Part shown: positions 8,789 to 16,478 of the stretch, piece by piece
Layout of the letters: every line of letters begins with the position of its first letter
Numbering within the stretch: position 1 is the stretch's first letter
NCBI GenBank assembly: GCA_938036835.1
Contig: CALHWB010000053.1
Coordinates: 62,001-126,000, forward strand
Direction of reading: 5' to 3'
Source of the DNA: an uncultured Propionibacterium sp.
GTDB lineage: Bacteria; Actinomycetota; Actinomycetes; Propionibacteriales; Propionibacteriaceae
Length of the DNA: 64,000 nucleotides
The notes under the pieces: generated by a model
Told to the model about the DNA's origin: nothing
Databases searched by the model: none
Seen by the model: the letters and a program-made list of their open reading frames with translations, nothing else
Made by a program: the position numbers and the translations under genes

Positions 8789-8835
8789 GACACTATTATC
8801 GTTTTTCGATATTATCGAGAAACGATAATAGTGTC
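8789..8835. promoter_or_regulatory. 47-bp palindrome, candidate operator of the XRE/DUF2975 pair
   Basis: Centred on 8812, 22 of 23 base pairs match; only 8805/8819 mismatch. It contains two overlapping TATCG-N5-CGATA dyads, at 8797-8811 (N5 = TTTTT) and 8813-8827 (N5 = AGAAA). It lies 15 bp upstream of the DUF2975 start codon and about 75 bp upstream of dapD, so it can control both directions. The AT content is far above its surroundings. Identity of the binding protein is inferred from position. Confidence 0.8.
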
Positions 8836-8909
8836 CAGTGTCGTGCCCGCGTCCACGCGCCCGGATCGCCCTGCTCACCCGTGCGGGGCGGCCAACTAGA
8901 GTGGAGGCC

Positions 8910-9869
8910 ATGGACGACCGCGAAACCACCACCGCCGCCGATCAATCCACCACGGCCTGGGGTTGGGGTCTGGTCAGCATGCATGAGTCCGGTCAGGTAC
9001 TGGACGCCTGGTTCCCCGAACCACAACTGGGCACCCCACCGGCTGGATCGGCACCGCAGGCGATGCTGCGTGCCCACCGTACCCACGATGCCGCGCGCGG
9101 CATCACCACCGAGATCGCGCAAACGGTCATCGACCTGACCCTGCCACCGGCTGGCACGGCCGACGCCTACCTGCGCCTGCACCTGCTCAGTCACCGGTTG
9201 CGGGCACCTCGCACGATCAACCTGGACGGTATCTTCGCCGTCCTGCCCAATGTGGTCTGGACCACGGCCGGCCCCTGCCTGCCCGAGACCTTCGAGTCGG
9301 TTCGGGCGATCCTGCGCGGTCAGCGAGGCGGCCTGACCGTACTGGGTGTCGACCGGTTCCCCCGCATGCTGGATTACGTGGTGCCCTCCGGGGTCCGCAT
9401 CGCCGATGGCGCCCGCGTCCGGTTGGGGGCCCACCTGGCCGAGGGCACCACCGTCATGCATGAGGGATTCTGCAACTACAATGCCGGCACCCTGGGCCGC
9501 TCGATGGTCGAGGGACGCATCAGCCAGGGCGTGATCGTCGGCGATGGCAGCGATATCGGCGGTGGGGCCTCGATCATGGGAACACTTTCCGGAGGCGGCA
9601 CCGAGCAGATCAGCATTGGCCGGGGCTGTCTACTGGGCGCGGAATCGGGGCTGGGCATCTCGCTGGGGGACAACTGCGTCGTCGAGGCCGGACTCTATGT
9701 GACCGCCGGCAGCAGGATCGGGCTACCCGATGGCCGAGTGGTCAAGGCCCGCGAACTGAGCGGGCAATCCGATCTGCTCTTCCTACGCGATTCCCGGTCC
9801 GGCGCGATCGTGGTGCGCCCGCGCGCCGGCAGGCAGGTGGAACTCAACCAGGCGCTGCACGTAAATTGA
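8910..9869 (+). CDS. dapD: 2,3,4,5-tetrahydropyridine-2,6-dicarboxylate N-succinyltransferase
   Basis: 319 residues from the ATG at 8910 with GTGGAGG upstream. STTAWGWGLVSMHESGQVLDAWFP matches the distinctive N-terminus of actinobacterial DapD. The second half is a left-handed beta-helix acyltransferase domain (VRLGAHLAEGTTVMHEGFCNYNAG split over several coils, GDGSDIGGGASIMGTLSGG). It uses succinyl-CoA to succinylate tetrahydrodipicolinate. The gene is divergent from the XRE/DUF2975 pair, separated by the 47-bp palindrome, and its stop overlaps the start of the next gene. Confidence 0.94.
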   Translation: MDDRETTTAADQSTTAWGWGLVSMHESGQVLDAWFPEPQLGTPPAGSAPQAMLRAHRTHDAARGITTEIAQTVIDLTLPPAGTADAYLRLHLLSHRLRAPRTINLDGIFAVLPNVVWTTAGPCLPETFESVRAILRGQRGGLTVLGVDRFPRMLDYVVPSGVRIADGARVRLGAHLAEGTTVMHEGFCNYNAGTLGRSMVEGRISQGVIVGDGSDIGGGASIMGTLSGGGTEQISIGRGCLLGAESGLGISLGDNCVVEAGLYVTAGSRIGLPDGRVVKARELSGQSDLLFLRDSRSGAIVVRPRAGRQVELNQALHVN

Positions 9870-10729
9870 GCCGGCCATCGAATCATCCGCACCAGCCCCG
9901 CCCGAGAAGGCGCACCGTGCTCGGGATCGGTATCGCGGCCCTGACCACGGTGTTGGGTGGCTGCGGCACCCAGCCGCGGTACACCGAGCCGATATTGCCC
10001 GCGCAGGGCTGCACCGTCACCGTGGACGACTTCACCACCGCCCTGACCTGGGAACAGGCCGAAAACGTCTCGATCATCGTCGGCGAGTCCATCCGCCGCG
10101 AGTTGCCGCCACGAGCGGCGACGATTGCGCTGGTCACCGCGTACCAGGAATCGGATCTGCGCAACCTGGACCATGGCGATCGGGATTCGGTCGGGCTCTT
10201 CCAGCAGCGACCGTCCCAAGGCTGGGGAACGGTGGAGGAGATCATGGACCCGTGGTATTCGGCGGGCAAGTTCTACGAGGCACTGGTCACCATCCCCGAC
10301 TGGCAGAACGGCATCATAAACGACGTTGCGCAGGCGGTGCAGCGTTCCGGTTACCCCCAGGCCTATGCCCAGCACGAGCCCAAGGGACGAGCCTGGGCGT
10401 CCGCGTTGACCGGGCACTCCCCGGCGGCCGTAACCTGTGTGGACCGCGCCGGGAAACCCGCCAATCCCGGCTATCTGACCGAATTCATCCAGCGGGTGTG
10501 GTCCGGCGGGGTGTCGGTCGATACCTCGGGTACGGTGCTCACCATGCAGGGCGCCGACGGCCCGACCAACTGGGCAGTGGCCCAGTTGGGACTGCTGCGG
10601 GGGCAACCGGCCGGCCTGGTCGCAGCCCAATGCGGCGCTCTGCAATGGCTCCACTCGAATGATCAATATGCCGTCTGGCAGGCCGCCGATCCGGCCATCG
10701 GCGGTACCATCTTGACCCTGCGAGGCTGA
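9866..10729 (+). CDS. Tat-type lipoprotein, lytic-transglycosylase-like
   Basis: 287 residues using a TTG start that overlaps the dapD stop by 4 nt; this start is chosen because it supplies an RRR twin-arginine-like n-region, a hydrophobic stretch and a lipobox (VLGGC, Cys33). A later GTG at 9917 would remove the arginines. The mature part contains ALVTAYQESDLRNLDHGDRD followed by SVGLFQQRPSQGWGT, a motif common in actinobacterial secreted proteins with a lysozyme/transglycosylase fold, where the Glu in QES is the likely catalytic residue. Cell-wall remodelling is inferred; coupling to dapD, a peptidoglycan precursor gene, fits. Confidence 0.72.
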   Translation: MSRPSNHPHQPRPRRRTVLGIGIAALTTVLGGCGTQPRYTEPILPAQGCTVTVDDFTTALTWEQAENVSIIVGESIRRELPPRAATIALVTAYQESDLRNLDHGDRDSVGLFQQRPSQGWGTVEEIMDPWYSAGKFYEALVTIPDWQNGIINDVAQAVQRSGYPQAYAQHEPKGRAWASALTGHSPAAVTCVDRAGKPANPGYLTEFIQRVWSGGVSVDTSGTVLTMQGADGPTNWAVAQLGLLRGQPAGLVAAQCGALQWLHSNDQYAVWQAADPAIGGTILTLRG

Positions 10730-10808
10730 CCGCCGCCGAATCCGGTTACCCCGGCGATCTGGCGCAGCCCACCGGCGGTTCCGGCGTTGAGCACCTGGAA
10801 TACGAGTA

Positions 10809-10819
10809 TGGTCGGACCA
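10809..10819. promoter_or_regulatory. FadR/LldR-type operator-like site (TGGT-N3-ACCA), 3' side of the regulator gene
   Basis: TGGTCGGACCA is an exact match to the TNGT-N3-ACNA consensus known for the LldR group of FadR regulators. It lies 12 bp beyond the stop codon of the regulator gene, between two convergent genes, so it is not an ordinary promoter operator. Confidence 0.45.
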
Positions 10820-10831
10820 AGAGATCCGAAA

Positions 10832-11533
10832 TCAGGCCGCATCGTCTCCCATCGGCAGAATCTGGTAGGCGGTGCGGATGTGTTCCTCGATCAGGCCGGC
10901 AGCCCGGCTGCCGTCCCGGCTTGCGATGGCCTCGAATACCCGGCGGTGCTGTCTGATCAGGTCCCGCCGGAACCCCGGCCAGTCGGCCATCTGCTGGCTG
11001 GCCCGCCGAATTGGCCGGGCCAGTGCCTGTCGTACCGCGCTGGTGAGCACCAGCACGAGCTGATTGCGCGCCAACTCGGCGATGGCCACATGATAGGCGG
11101 TATCCAACCGGTTGAAATCGTCCAATGCCAACCCAGGGTCTTCCATCTCGGCCAGCAGATCGCCTATGCGGGCCAGATCATCCGGTGTGGCATTGCGCGC
11201 GGCCAGTTGGGCGCTGTGCCGTTCCAGCATGACCCGGGCCTCGACCACATCGTCGAAGGGGAATTGTGCCAGCGCGACGTGCATCTGCAGCAGTTTGGCC
11301 AGTGCCGGCCCATGCCGGCCGGCGATCCGGGTTCCCGATTCCGGCCCGGCCCCCACCCGAGAGGTGATCAACCCCTGGGCTTGCAGGGTTCGCAAGGCTT
11401 CCCGCACCGCCGTCCGGCTGACTTCGAGTTGGCTCGCCAATTCGCGCTCGGATGCGAGTGCCTGCCCCACGGTGAGCTCTCCGGCGATGATCTGCTGCTC
11501 GATATGGCGCCGGACGATCTCGTAGGCCTGCAT
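10832..11533 (-). CDS. FadR-family (GntR) transcriptional regulator, probable lactate regulator
   Basis: 233 residues from the ATG at 11533, which has a perfect AGGAGG; the longer frame to 11596 crosses the promoter region. The N-terminal winged helix contains ASERELASQLEVSRTAVREALR (positions about 26-48), the GntR signature, and the C-terminal FCD ligand domain carries the metal-binding pattern DFNRLDTAYHVAIAE and QHRRVFEAI. It is divergent from lldP-lutABC; LutR/LldR proteins of this family repress lactate genes and are released by lactate. Two TGGT-N3-ACCA sites flank it. The lactate role is inferred from context. Confidence 0.85.
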   Translation of the reverse strand: MQAYEIVRRHIEQQIIAGELTVGQALASERELASQLEVSRTAVREALRTLQAQGLITSRVGAGPESGTRIAGRHGPALAKLLQMHVALAQFPFDDVVEARVMLERHSAQLAARNATPDDLARIGDLLAEMEDPGLALDDFNRLDTAYHVAIAELARNQLVLVLTSAVRQALARPIRRASQQMADWPGFRRDLIRQHRRVFEAIASRDGSRAAGLIEEHIRTAYQILPMGDDAA

Positions 11534-11600
11534 CTGCTTCCGCCTCCTGTCATCCTTCCGTCTGCATTCAATCACCGACTCGCTATTGTCGTACACCGGC

Positions 11601-11630
11601 TTGACAATGGTTGGACCAAAGGGTGACGAT
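11601..11630 (+). promoter_or_regulatory. lldP promoter with embedded FadR-type operator
   Basis: TTGACA at 11601-11606 is a consensus -35 box; GACGAT at 11625-11630 is a weak -10 with 18-bp spacing. The spacer holds TGGTTGGACCA at 11608-11618, an exact TNGT-N3-ACNA operator. A bound repressor would block this promoter. An ATTGTC/GACAAT inverted repeat (11585-11590 and 11602-11607) also surrounds the -35. Confidence 0.65.
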
Positions 11631-11669
11631 TGAACTTGTCAGTCATCCAGCGACAATGGAGTTCCGCCG

Positions 11670-13316
11670 ATGCTCTTTCAGCCCGACATCGCACCGGTGG
11701 GCGGAAGCCTACTGTGGTCCGCCCTCCTTGCCATGCTTCCCCTGATCGCCGTCTTCATCACCCTGGGAGCGCTGAACTGGAAAGCCCACTGGGCTTGCCT
11801 GTTCGGTGTCGGGGTTTCCCTGGTGGTAGCCGTGGCCTTCTTCAAGATGCCCGCGGGCATGGCCATCGCCTCAGCCACCGAGGGCGCGGCCTTCGGGCTG
11901 TTCCCGATCACCTGGATCGTGCTCACCGCGATCTTCCTATTCGAGCTGACCGTGGCTTCCGGGCATCACAACGACCTGATGCAGGCCTTCAATGCGATCT
12001 CCACCGACCCCCGGGTGCTCGGGGTGTTGATCGCCTTCAGCTTCTGCGCACTACTCGAGGCGCTGGCCGGATTCGGCGCCCCGGTGGCCATCGTCGGGGT
12101 GATGCTGGTCGCACTGGGATTCAAGCCCATGAAGGCCGCGCTGACCGTGCTGGTCGGCAACACCTTCGCCGTGCCCTTCGGAGCGATCGCCACCCCGATC
12201 CTGACTGGTGCTAAACTGACCAACTTCACAGCCCACGAGCTGGGCGCCTTCATCACCCGGCAGACCGCGGTGATGGGCTGGGTGGTGCCACTGCTGTTGC
12301 TGGTGATCATGGATGGCCGGCGTGGGCTAAAGCAGGTCTGGCCATTCGGCCTGGTCGTTGGGATAACCTATGCCGCAGCCACCTGGCTCAGCGCCCAGTT
12401 CATCTCAACCGAACTGACCAATATGATCGCCGCCCTGGTCAGCCTGGCGGTAGGCGTAGGCATGCTGCGCATCTGGCAGCCCAAGGGCTCCGTGGAGGCC
12501 GCCGAGGAGTTGACCGGTGGCACCTTGGCAGCCAGTTCCGATTCCGGCGCCCCGCTGGGTTTCGCCAAGGTGGCCTGGGCGCTGTTCCCGTACCTGCTGA
12601 TCATCGCGGTATTCGCCGTCACCCAGATGGTGGCGCCCGTCAAGGCCGCCCTGAAAGCCACCGATCTGCCGGTCCATTGGCCCGGGCTCTGGGATGGCGA
12701 CAAGGTACTGGCGCTCACCGCCGACGGCAAAGAACAGGCCTCCGCGCTGTACGCCTTCGGCTGGCTCAGTTCGCCCGGTACGCTGCTGCTGCTCACCGGC
12801 GTGGCCGTCGGATTGGTCTACCGGATGCCGTTCGCTCAAATCGTCAAGGTCTTCACCACCCAGGTACACAAGCTGCGTTGGACCTTCGTCACCGTCGGTT
12901 CGGTGCTTGCGCTGGCCTATGTGATGAACCTGTCGGGCCAGACGCTGACCATCGGGAAATGGATAGCCGGCGTCGGCACGCTGTTCGCCTTCTTCTGCCC
13001 CATCCTGGGCTGGATCGGCACGGCGGTGACCGGTTCGGGCACCTCGACCACCGCATTGTTCTCCTCGCTGCAGCAGACCGCAGCCCAAGGTGTGGGCGTC
13101 GATCCCCGGCTACTGATCGGCGCGAACACGGCTGGTGGGGCCGTCGGCAAGATGATCAGCCCGCAAACCCTGGCCATCGCCGCCAGTGCGGTGGGTGGCA
13201 AGGAATCCGACATGCTGCGCAAGGCGATGCCCTGGAGTGTTGCCCTGCTGGTGGTGTTGTGTCTGATCGTCGGGCTTGAATCGACGGCCATACTGGGCTG
13301 GATCCTGCCCAAATAG
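11670..13316 (+). CDS. lldP: L-lactate permease
   Basis: 548 residues, the usual LctP/LldP length, with about 12-14 hydrophobic membrane segments throughout. Characteristic stretches include ALLEALAGFGAPVAIVGVML and GWIGTAVTGSGTSTTALFSS, the latter followed by GVDPRLLIGANTAGGAVGKM. It imports lactate (and glycolate) with protons across the cytoplasmic membrane. It is first in the lldP-lutABC cluster and divergent from the FadR-type regulator. The ribosome binding site is modest (GGAG). Confidence 0.93.
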   Translation: MLFQPDIAPVGGSLLWSALLAMLPLIAVFITLGALNWKAHWACLFGVGVSLVVAVAFFKMPAGMAIASATEGAAFGLFPITWIVLTAIFLFELTVASGHHNDLMQAFNAISTDPRVLGVLIAFSFCALLEALAGFGAPVAIVGVMLVALGFKPMKAALTVLVGNTFAVPFGAIATPILTGAKLTNFTAHELGAFITRQTAVMGWVVPLLLLVIMDGRRGLKQVWPFGLVVGITYAAATWLSAQFISTELTNMIAALVSLAVGVGMLRIWQPKGSVEAAEELTGGTLAASSDSGAPLGFAKVAWALFPYLLIIAVFAVTQMVAPVKAALKATDLPVHWPGLWDGDKVLALTADGKEQASALYAFGWLSSPGTLLLLTGVAVGLVYRMPFAQIVKVFTTQVHKLRWTFVTVGSVLALAYVMNLSGQTLTIGKWIAGVGTLFAFFCPILGWIGTAVTGSGTSTTALFSSLQQTAAQGVGVDPRLLIGANTAGGAVGKMISPQTLAIAASAVGGKESDMLRKAMPWSVALLVVLCLIVGLESTAILGWILPK

Positions 13317-13325
13317 CAACCAGCA

Positions 13326-13399
13326 GCGGTGGGCCGGTGATGGGCCAAAACAGCCCCGAACGGTCAACCGGCCGTGTCAGGCTCTTGCCGGCCCACCGC
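13326..13399 (+). promoter_or_regulatory. Long-range 12-bp stem between lldP and lutA
   Basis: GCGGTGGGCCGG at 13326-13337 pairs perfectly with its complement at 13388-13399, enclosing 50 nt. It fills the only sizeable gap of the lldP-lutABC transcript (118 bp). It could be an attenuating terminator or an RNA-stability element that sets the lldP to lutABC ratio. Confidence 0.45.
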
Positions 13400-13434
13400 A
13401 CCCGAAGAAGTTATCCAAATTGGAGGAGCGATAG

Positions 13435-14223
13435 ATGACAACCAGTGCAGTTGCCGCCTCCCGGGCGAAGCCCGGGGCCGGCATGACGGTGGCCCTGTTC
13501 GCCACCTGTGCGAACGATGTGATGTTCCCCAAGACCCCGATCGCAACCGTGACGTTGCTCGAACGGCTGGGTTGCAAGGTGGTCTTTCCCGAGGAGCAAA
13601 CCTGCTGTGGGCAGATCTTCACCAATACCGGCTACTACGATGAGGCGGTCGGGTCGGTGAAGACTTTCCTGCGGGCCTTCGAACCCTACCGTTACATCGT
13701 CGGCCCATCGGGGTCCTGCGTCGGCTCCGTGCGGCACCAGCACGAGATGCTGGCGCGCCGGGCCGCCGGCGACCGGGTGGCCGCCCGGGTGGCCGCGGTG
13801 GCCGCCCGAACGATGGACATCAGCGAGTTCCTGATCGATGTGCTCAAGGTGACCGATGTGGGCGCCTACTTCCCGCACAAGGTCACCTACCACCCAACCT
13901 GCCACTCGGCCCGGGTAGCCAAGGTCGGCGACCGCCCGTACCGGCTGCTCCGGGCGGTTCGTGGCCTCGATCTGCTCGACTTGCCCCATGCCGAACAGTG
14001 CTGCGGTTTCGGTGGCACCTTCTCGCTGAAGAACCCGGACGTCTCGGTCACCATGGCCGGCGATAAGGCTCGCAATGTGGCCTCCACCGGCGCGGAATAC
14101 CTGGTGGCCGGCGACAATCTGTGCCTAATGAACATCTCCGGCGTCCTGAGCCGCACGAACGCGGCCGTGAAACCAATCCACCTGGTCGAGATTCTCGCCC
14201 AAACCGAGGGAGAACAGGCATGA
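13435..14223 (+). CDS. lutA: Lactate utilization protein A, (Fe-S)-binding CCG-domain protein
   Basis: 262 residues, with GGAGG upstream of the ATG. Two CCG domains are visible: EEQTCCGQIFTNTGYYDE near residue 50 and AEQCCGFGGTFSLKN near residue 185, with an additional HPTCHSARVAKVGD. These cysteine-rich domains bind Fe-S clusters as in LutA/YkgE/LldE. With LutB and LutC it forms the oxidase that converts L-lactate to pyruvate in the cytoplasm, feeding electrons to the quinone pool. Its stop overlaps the lutB start (ATGA). Confidence 0.94.
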   Translation: MTTSAVAASRAKPGAGMTVALFATCANDVMFPKTPIATVTLLERLGCKVVFPEEQTCCGQIFTNTGYYDEAVGSVKTFLRAFEPYRYIVGPSGSCVGSVRHQHEMLARRAAGDRVAARVAAVAARTMDISEFLIDVLKVTDVGAYFPHKVTYHPTCHSARVAKVGDRPYRLLRAVRGLDLLDLPHAEQCCGFGGTFSLKNPDVSVTMAGDKARNVASTGAEYLVAGDNLCLMNISGVLSRTNAAVKPIHLVEILAQTEGEQA

Positions 14224-15728
14224 CCACCGAACTAGAACGCCTCACCCCGGCCCCACCGCCCGGGGAATACATCAATTCGCCCCGGTTCCAGATCGCGGCC
14301 AAGCAAGGTTTGGCGAACACCCAACAGCGAGCGAACCTGCGGCATGCTACCACCACGATCCGCAACAAGCGCGCCCGCGTGGTGGGCGAATTGGACAACT
14401 GGCAGGAACTACGGCAGGCCGGTGAGCAGATCAAGACGCGCGTGGGCCGCCATCTGGACGAGTACCTGGTGCAGTTCGAGCAGAACTTCACCGCCGCCGG
14501 CGGGCACGTCCACTGGGCCCGGGACGCGGCCGAGGCCAACCTGATCATCGTCGATCTGATCGCCGCCACCGGCGAGCGCGAGGTGGTCAAGGTCAAGTCG
14601 ATGGTCACCCAGGAAATCGATATGAACGAAGCCCTGGAGAAGGCGCGGATCGCCGCCTGGGAGACCGACCTGGCCGAGTTGATCGTCCAACTCGGCCACG
14701 ATCGGCCAAGCCATATCGTGGTGCCGGCGCTGCACCGCAACCGGGCCGAGGTCCGCGAGATCTTCCTGGAGGAGATGGGACGCTACGGCACCCCGGCCCC
14801 CGATGGCCTGGACGACACCCCGGCCCATCTCGCTGGCGCCGCCCGTCAACACCTGCGCGACAAGTTCATGCGTGCCCGGGTCTCGACCTCCGGGGCGAAC
14901 TTCGCGATCGCCGAAACCGGATCCCTGGTGGTGGTTGAATCCGAAGGCAACGGCCGCATGTGCCTGACCCTGCCGCAGACCCTGATCTCGGTGGTCGGGA
15001 TCGAGAAGATCCTGCCGACCTTCGACGATCTGGAGGTCTTCATGCAATTGCTGCCGCGCAGTTCCACCGGTGAGCGGATGAACCCCTACACCAGTGTGTG
15101 GACCGGCCCGAGCGCCGGTAACGACGGCCCCCAGAATGTGCATGTCGTGCTGGTCGACAACGGCCGCACCAACGTGCTGGCCGATCCCGAGGGCCGCGCC
15201 GCGCTGCGCTGCATTCGCTGCTCGGCCTGTCTGAACATCTGCCCGGTCTACGAACGGGTCGGCGGGCATGCCTACGGTTCGGTCTATCCCGGTCCGATCG
15301 GGGCGATCCTGAACACCCAGTTGCGTGGTACCGCCTCGGCCATCGACCGGTCGCTGCCCTATGCGTCCTCGCTGTGCGGGGCCTGCAATGAAGTATGCCC
15401 GGTCAGGATCCCGATCTCCGATCTGCTGGTACACGAACGACACAAGGTGGTCGAGGCCAAGAAGGCCGATCCACCGCACGTGCCGAACACCGCCGAGCCG
15501 CAGCTGATCGGGGCGGCCGCCTGGGTGATGGGTGATCACCGGCGCCTGGCTCTGGCCGGGCGAGCCTCCATGCTGGGCTCGACCCTGCTGGGCAAGGGCT
15601 TGCGGATCAAGAAGTTCGGTGCCATCCCCGGCCCGCTGGGCCGATGGACCGGGGCCCGCGATGTACCGATGCTGCCGGACCAGACCTTCCGGGCCTGGTG
15701 GAAGAAGAACCGAGGAGGCGAGCAGTAA
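14220..15728 (+). CDS. lutB: Lactate utilization protein B, iron-sulfur subunit
   Basis: 502 residues. The start ATG at 14220 lies in the ATGA overlap with lutA, chosen over an upstream frame inside lutA. The N-terminal half is a LUD domain (VHWARDAAEANLIIVDL, SGANFAIAETGSLVV), followed by two 4Fe-4S motifs, CIRCSACLNICPVY and CGACNEVCPVRIP, around residues 330-400. Length and order are typical of LutB/LldF. Middle gene of a tightly coupled lutABC operon. Confidence 0.95.
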   Translation: MTTELERLTPAPPPGEYINSPRFQIAAKQGLANTQQRANLRHATTTIRNKRARVVGELDNWQELRQAGEQIKTRVGRHLDEYLVQFEQNFTAAGGHVHWARDAAEANLIIVDLIAATGEREVVKVKSMVTQEIDMNEALEKARIAAWETDLAELIVQLGHDRPSHIVVPALHRNRAEVREIFLEEMGRYGTPAPDGLDDTPAHLAGAARQHLRDKFMRARVSTSGANFAIAETGSLVVVESEGNGRMCLTLPQTLISVVGIEKILPTFDDLEVFMQLLPRSSTGERMNPYTSVWTGPSAGNDGPQNVHVVLVDNGRTNVLADPEGRAALRCIRCSACLNICPVYERVGGHAYGSVYPGPIGAILNTQLRGTASAIDRSLPYASSLCGACNEVCPVRIPISDLLVHERHKVVEAKKADPPHVPNTAEPQLIGAAAWVMGDHRRLALAGRASMLGSTLLGKGLRIKKFGAIPGPLGRWTGARDVPMLPDQTFRAWWKKNRGGEQ

Positions 15729-16387
15729 TGACCACCGCCAGGGAGGAGATCCTGGATAGGGTACGCCGTGCGCTGCGTGACGTGCCCCACGACGAGTCGG
15801 CTACCGATGTGCCGCTGGAATGGGCCTATGGCCGGCCCGTCGAGGTCGGCGACGTACTGGATACCTTTGTCGATCGGATCATCGACTACAAGGCGGCCAT
15901 CGTGCGTTGCCCAGCGGTCAAGGTTCCGCAGGCCATTCGCGAGGCGGCGCAGAAGCTGCAGATCGCCTCGGCTGTCGTCCCGGTTGGATTGCCCGCCGAA
16001 TGGCAGGATGCCTTGCGGGCCAGCGGGGTCGAGGTGCGGGTCGACAGGCAGGACGCGCAGTTGACCAACGCCGAGTTGAACCAGACCACCGCGGTGGTCA
16101 CGGCAGCGGCGGTGGCAGCGGCCCAGACCGGCACGATCATCCTGGATCACTCGGCCGATCAGGGCCGGCGCGCACTGAGCCTGGTGCCGGATGTGCATCT
16201 GTGCGTGGTGCGCGCGGACCAGGTGGTTTCGGGTGTGCCGGAGGCGGTCGCGCGCGTCAAGGCGGCCGTAGTGGCCGGTCAGCCGCTCACCTGGATCAGC
16301 GGTGGCAGCGCCACCAGCGATATCGAATTGAGCCGGGTCGAGGGCGTGCACGGCCCCCGGAAACTGCATGTGATCCTCGCCGAGTAA
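15728..16387 (+). CDS. lutC: Lactate utilization protein C (LUD domain)
   Basis: 219 residues. The start is the ATG of TAATG, overlapping the lutB stop by one base. It has a single LUD domain with late motifs AAQTGTIILDHSADQGRRAL and SLVPDVHLCVV and the C-terminal WISGGSATSDIELSRVEGVHG, typical of LutC/LldG. It is the third component needed for L-lactate oxidation in characterised systems. Last gene of the operon, followed by a strong hairpin. Confidence 0.95.
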   Translation: MTTAREEILDRVRRALRDVPHDESATDVPLEWAYGRPVEVGDVLDTFVDRIIDYKAAIVRCPAVKVPQAIREAAQKLQIASAVVPVGLPAEWQDALRASGVEVRVDRQDAQLTNAELNQTTAVVTAAAVAAAQTGTIILDHSADQGRRALSLVPDVHLCVVRADQVVSGVPEAVARVKAAVVAGQPLTWISGGSATSDIELSRVEGVHGPRKLHVILAE

Positions 16388-16406
16388 CCCGCTTCGGCAA
16401 GCTCAG

Positions 16407-16439
16407 CCGGGGGCCTGGTCCGCTCGATCAGGCCCCCGG
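16407..16439. terminator. Bidirectional hairpin between lutC and glpK
   Basis: Perfect 11-bp stem CCGGGGGCCTG (16407-16417) with its complement (16429-16439) and an 11-nt loop, between two convergent operons. Confidence 0.7.
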
Positions 16440-16478
16440 TGGTTCGCTGTCGGTCACGCCGCGGCTCGCCGCCGGCGA

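Noticed and set aside
14409..15539. 376-codon minus-strand open frame opposite lutB
   Set aside because: Antisense shadow of lutB; Gly/His/Asp-rich product without domains.
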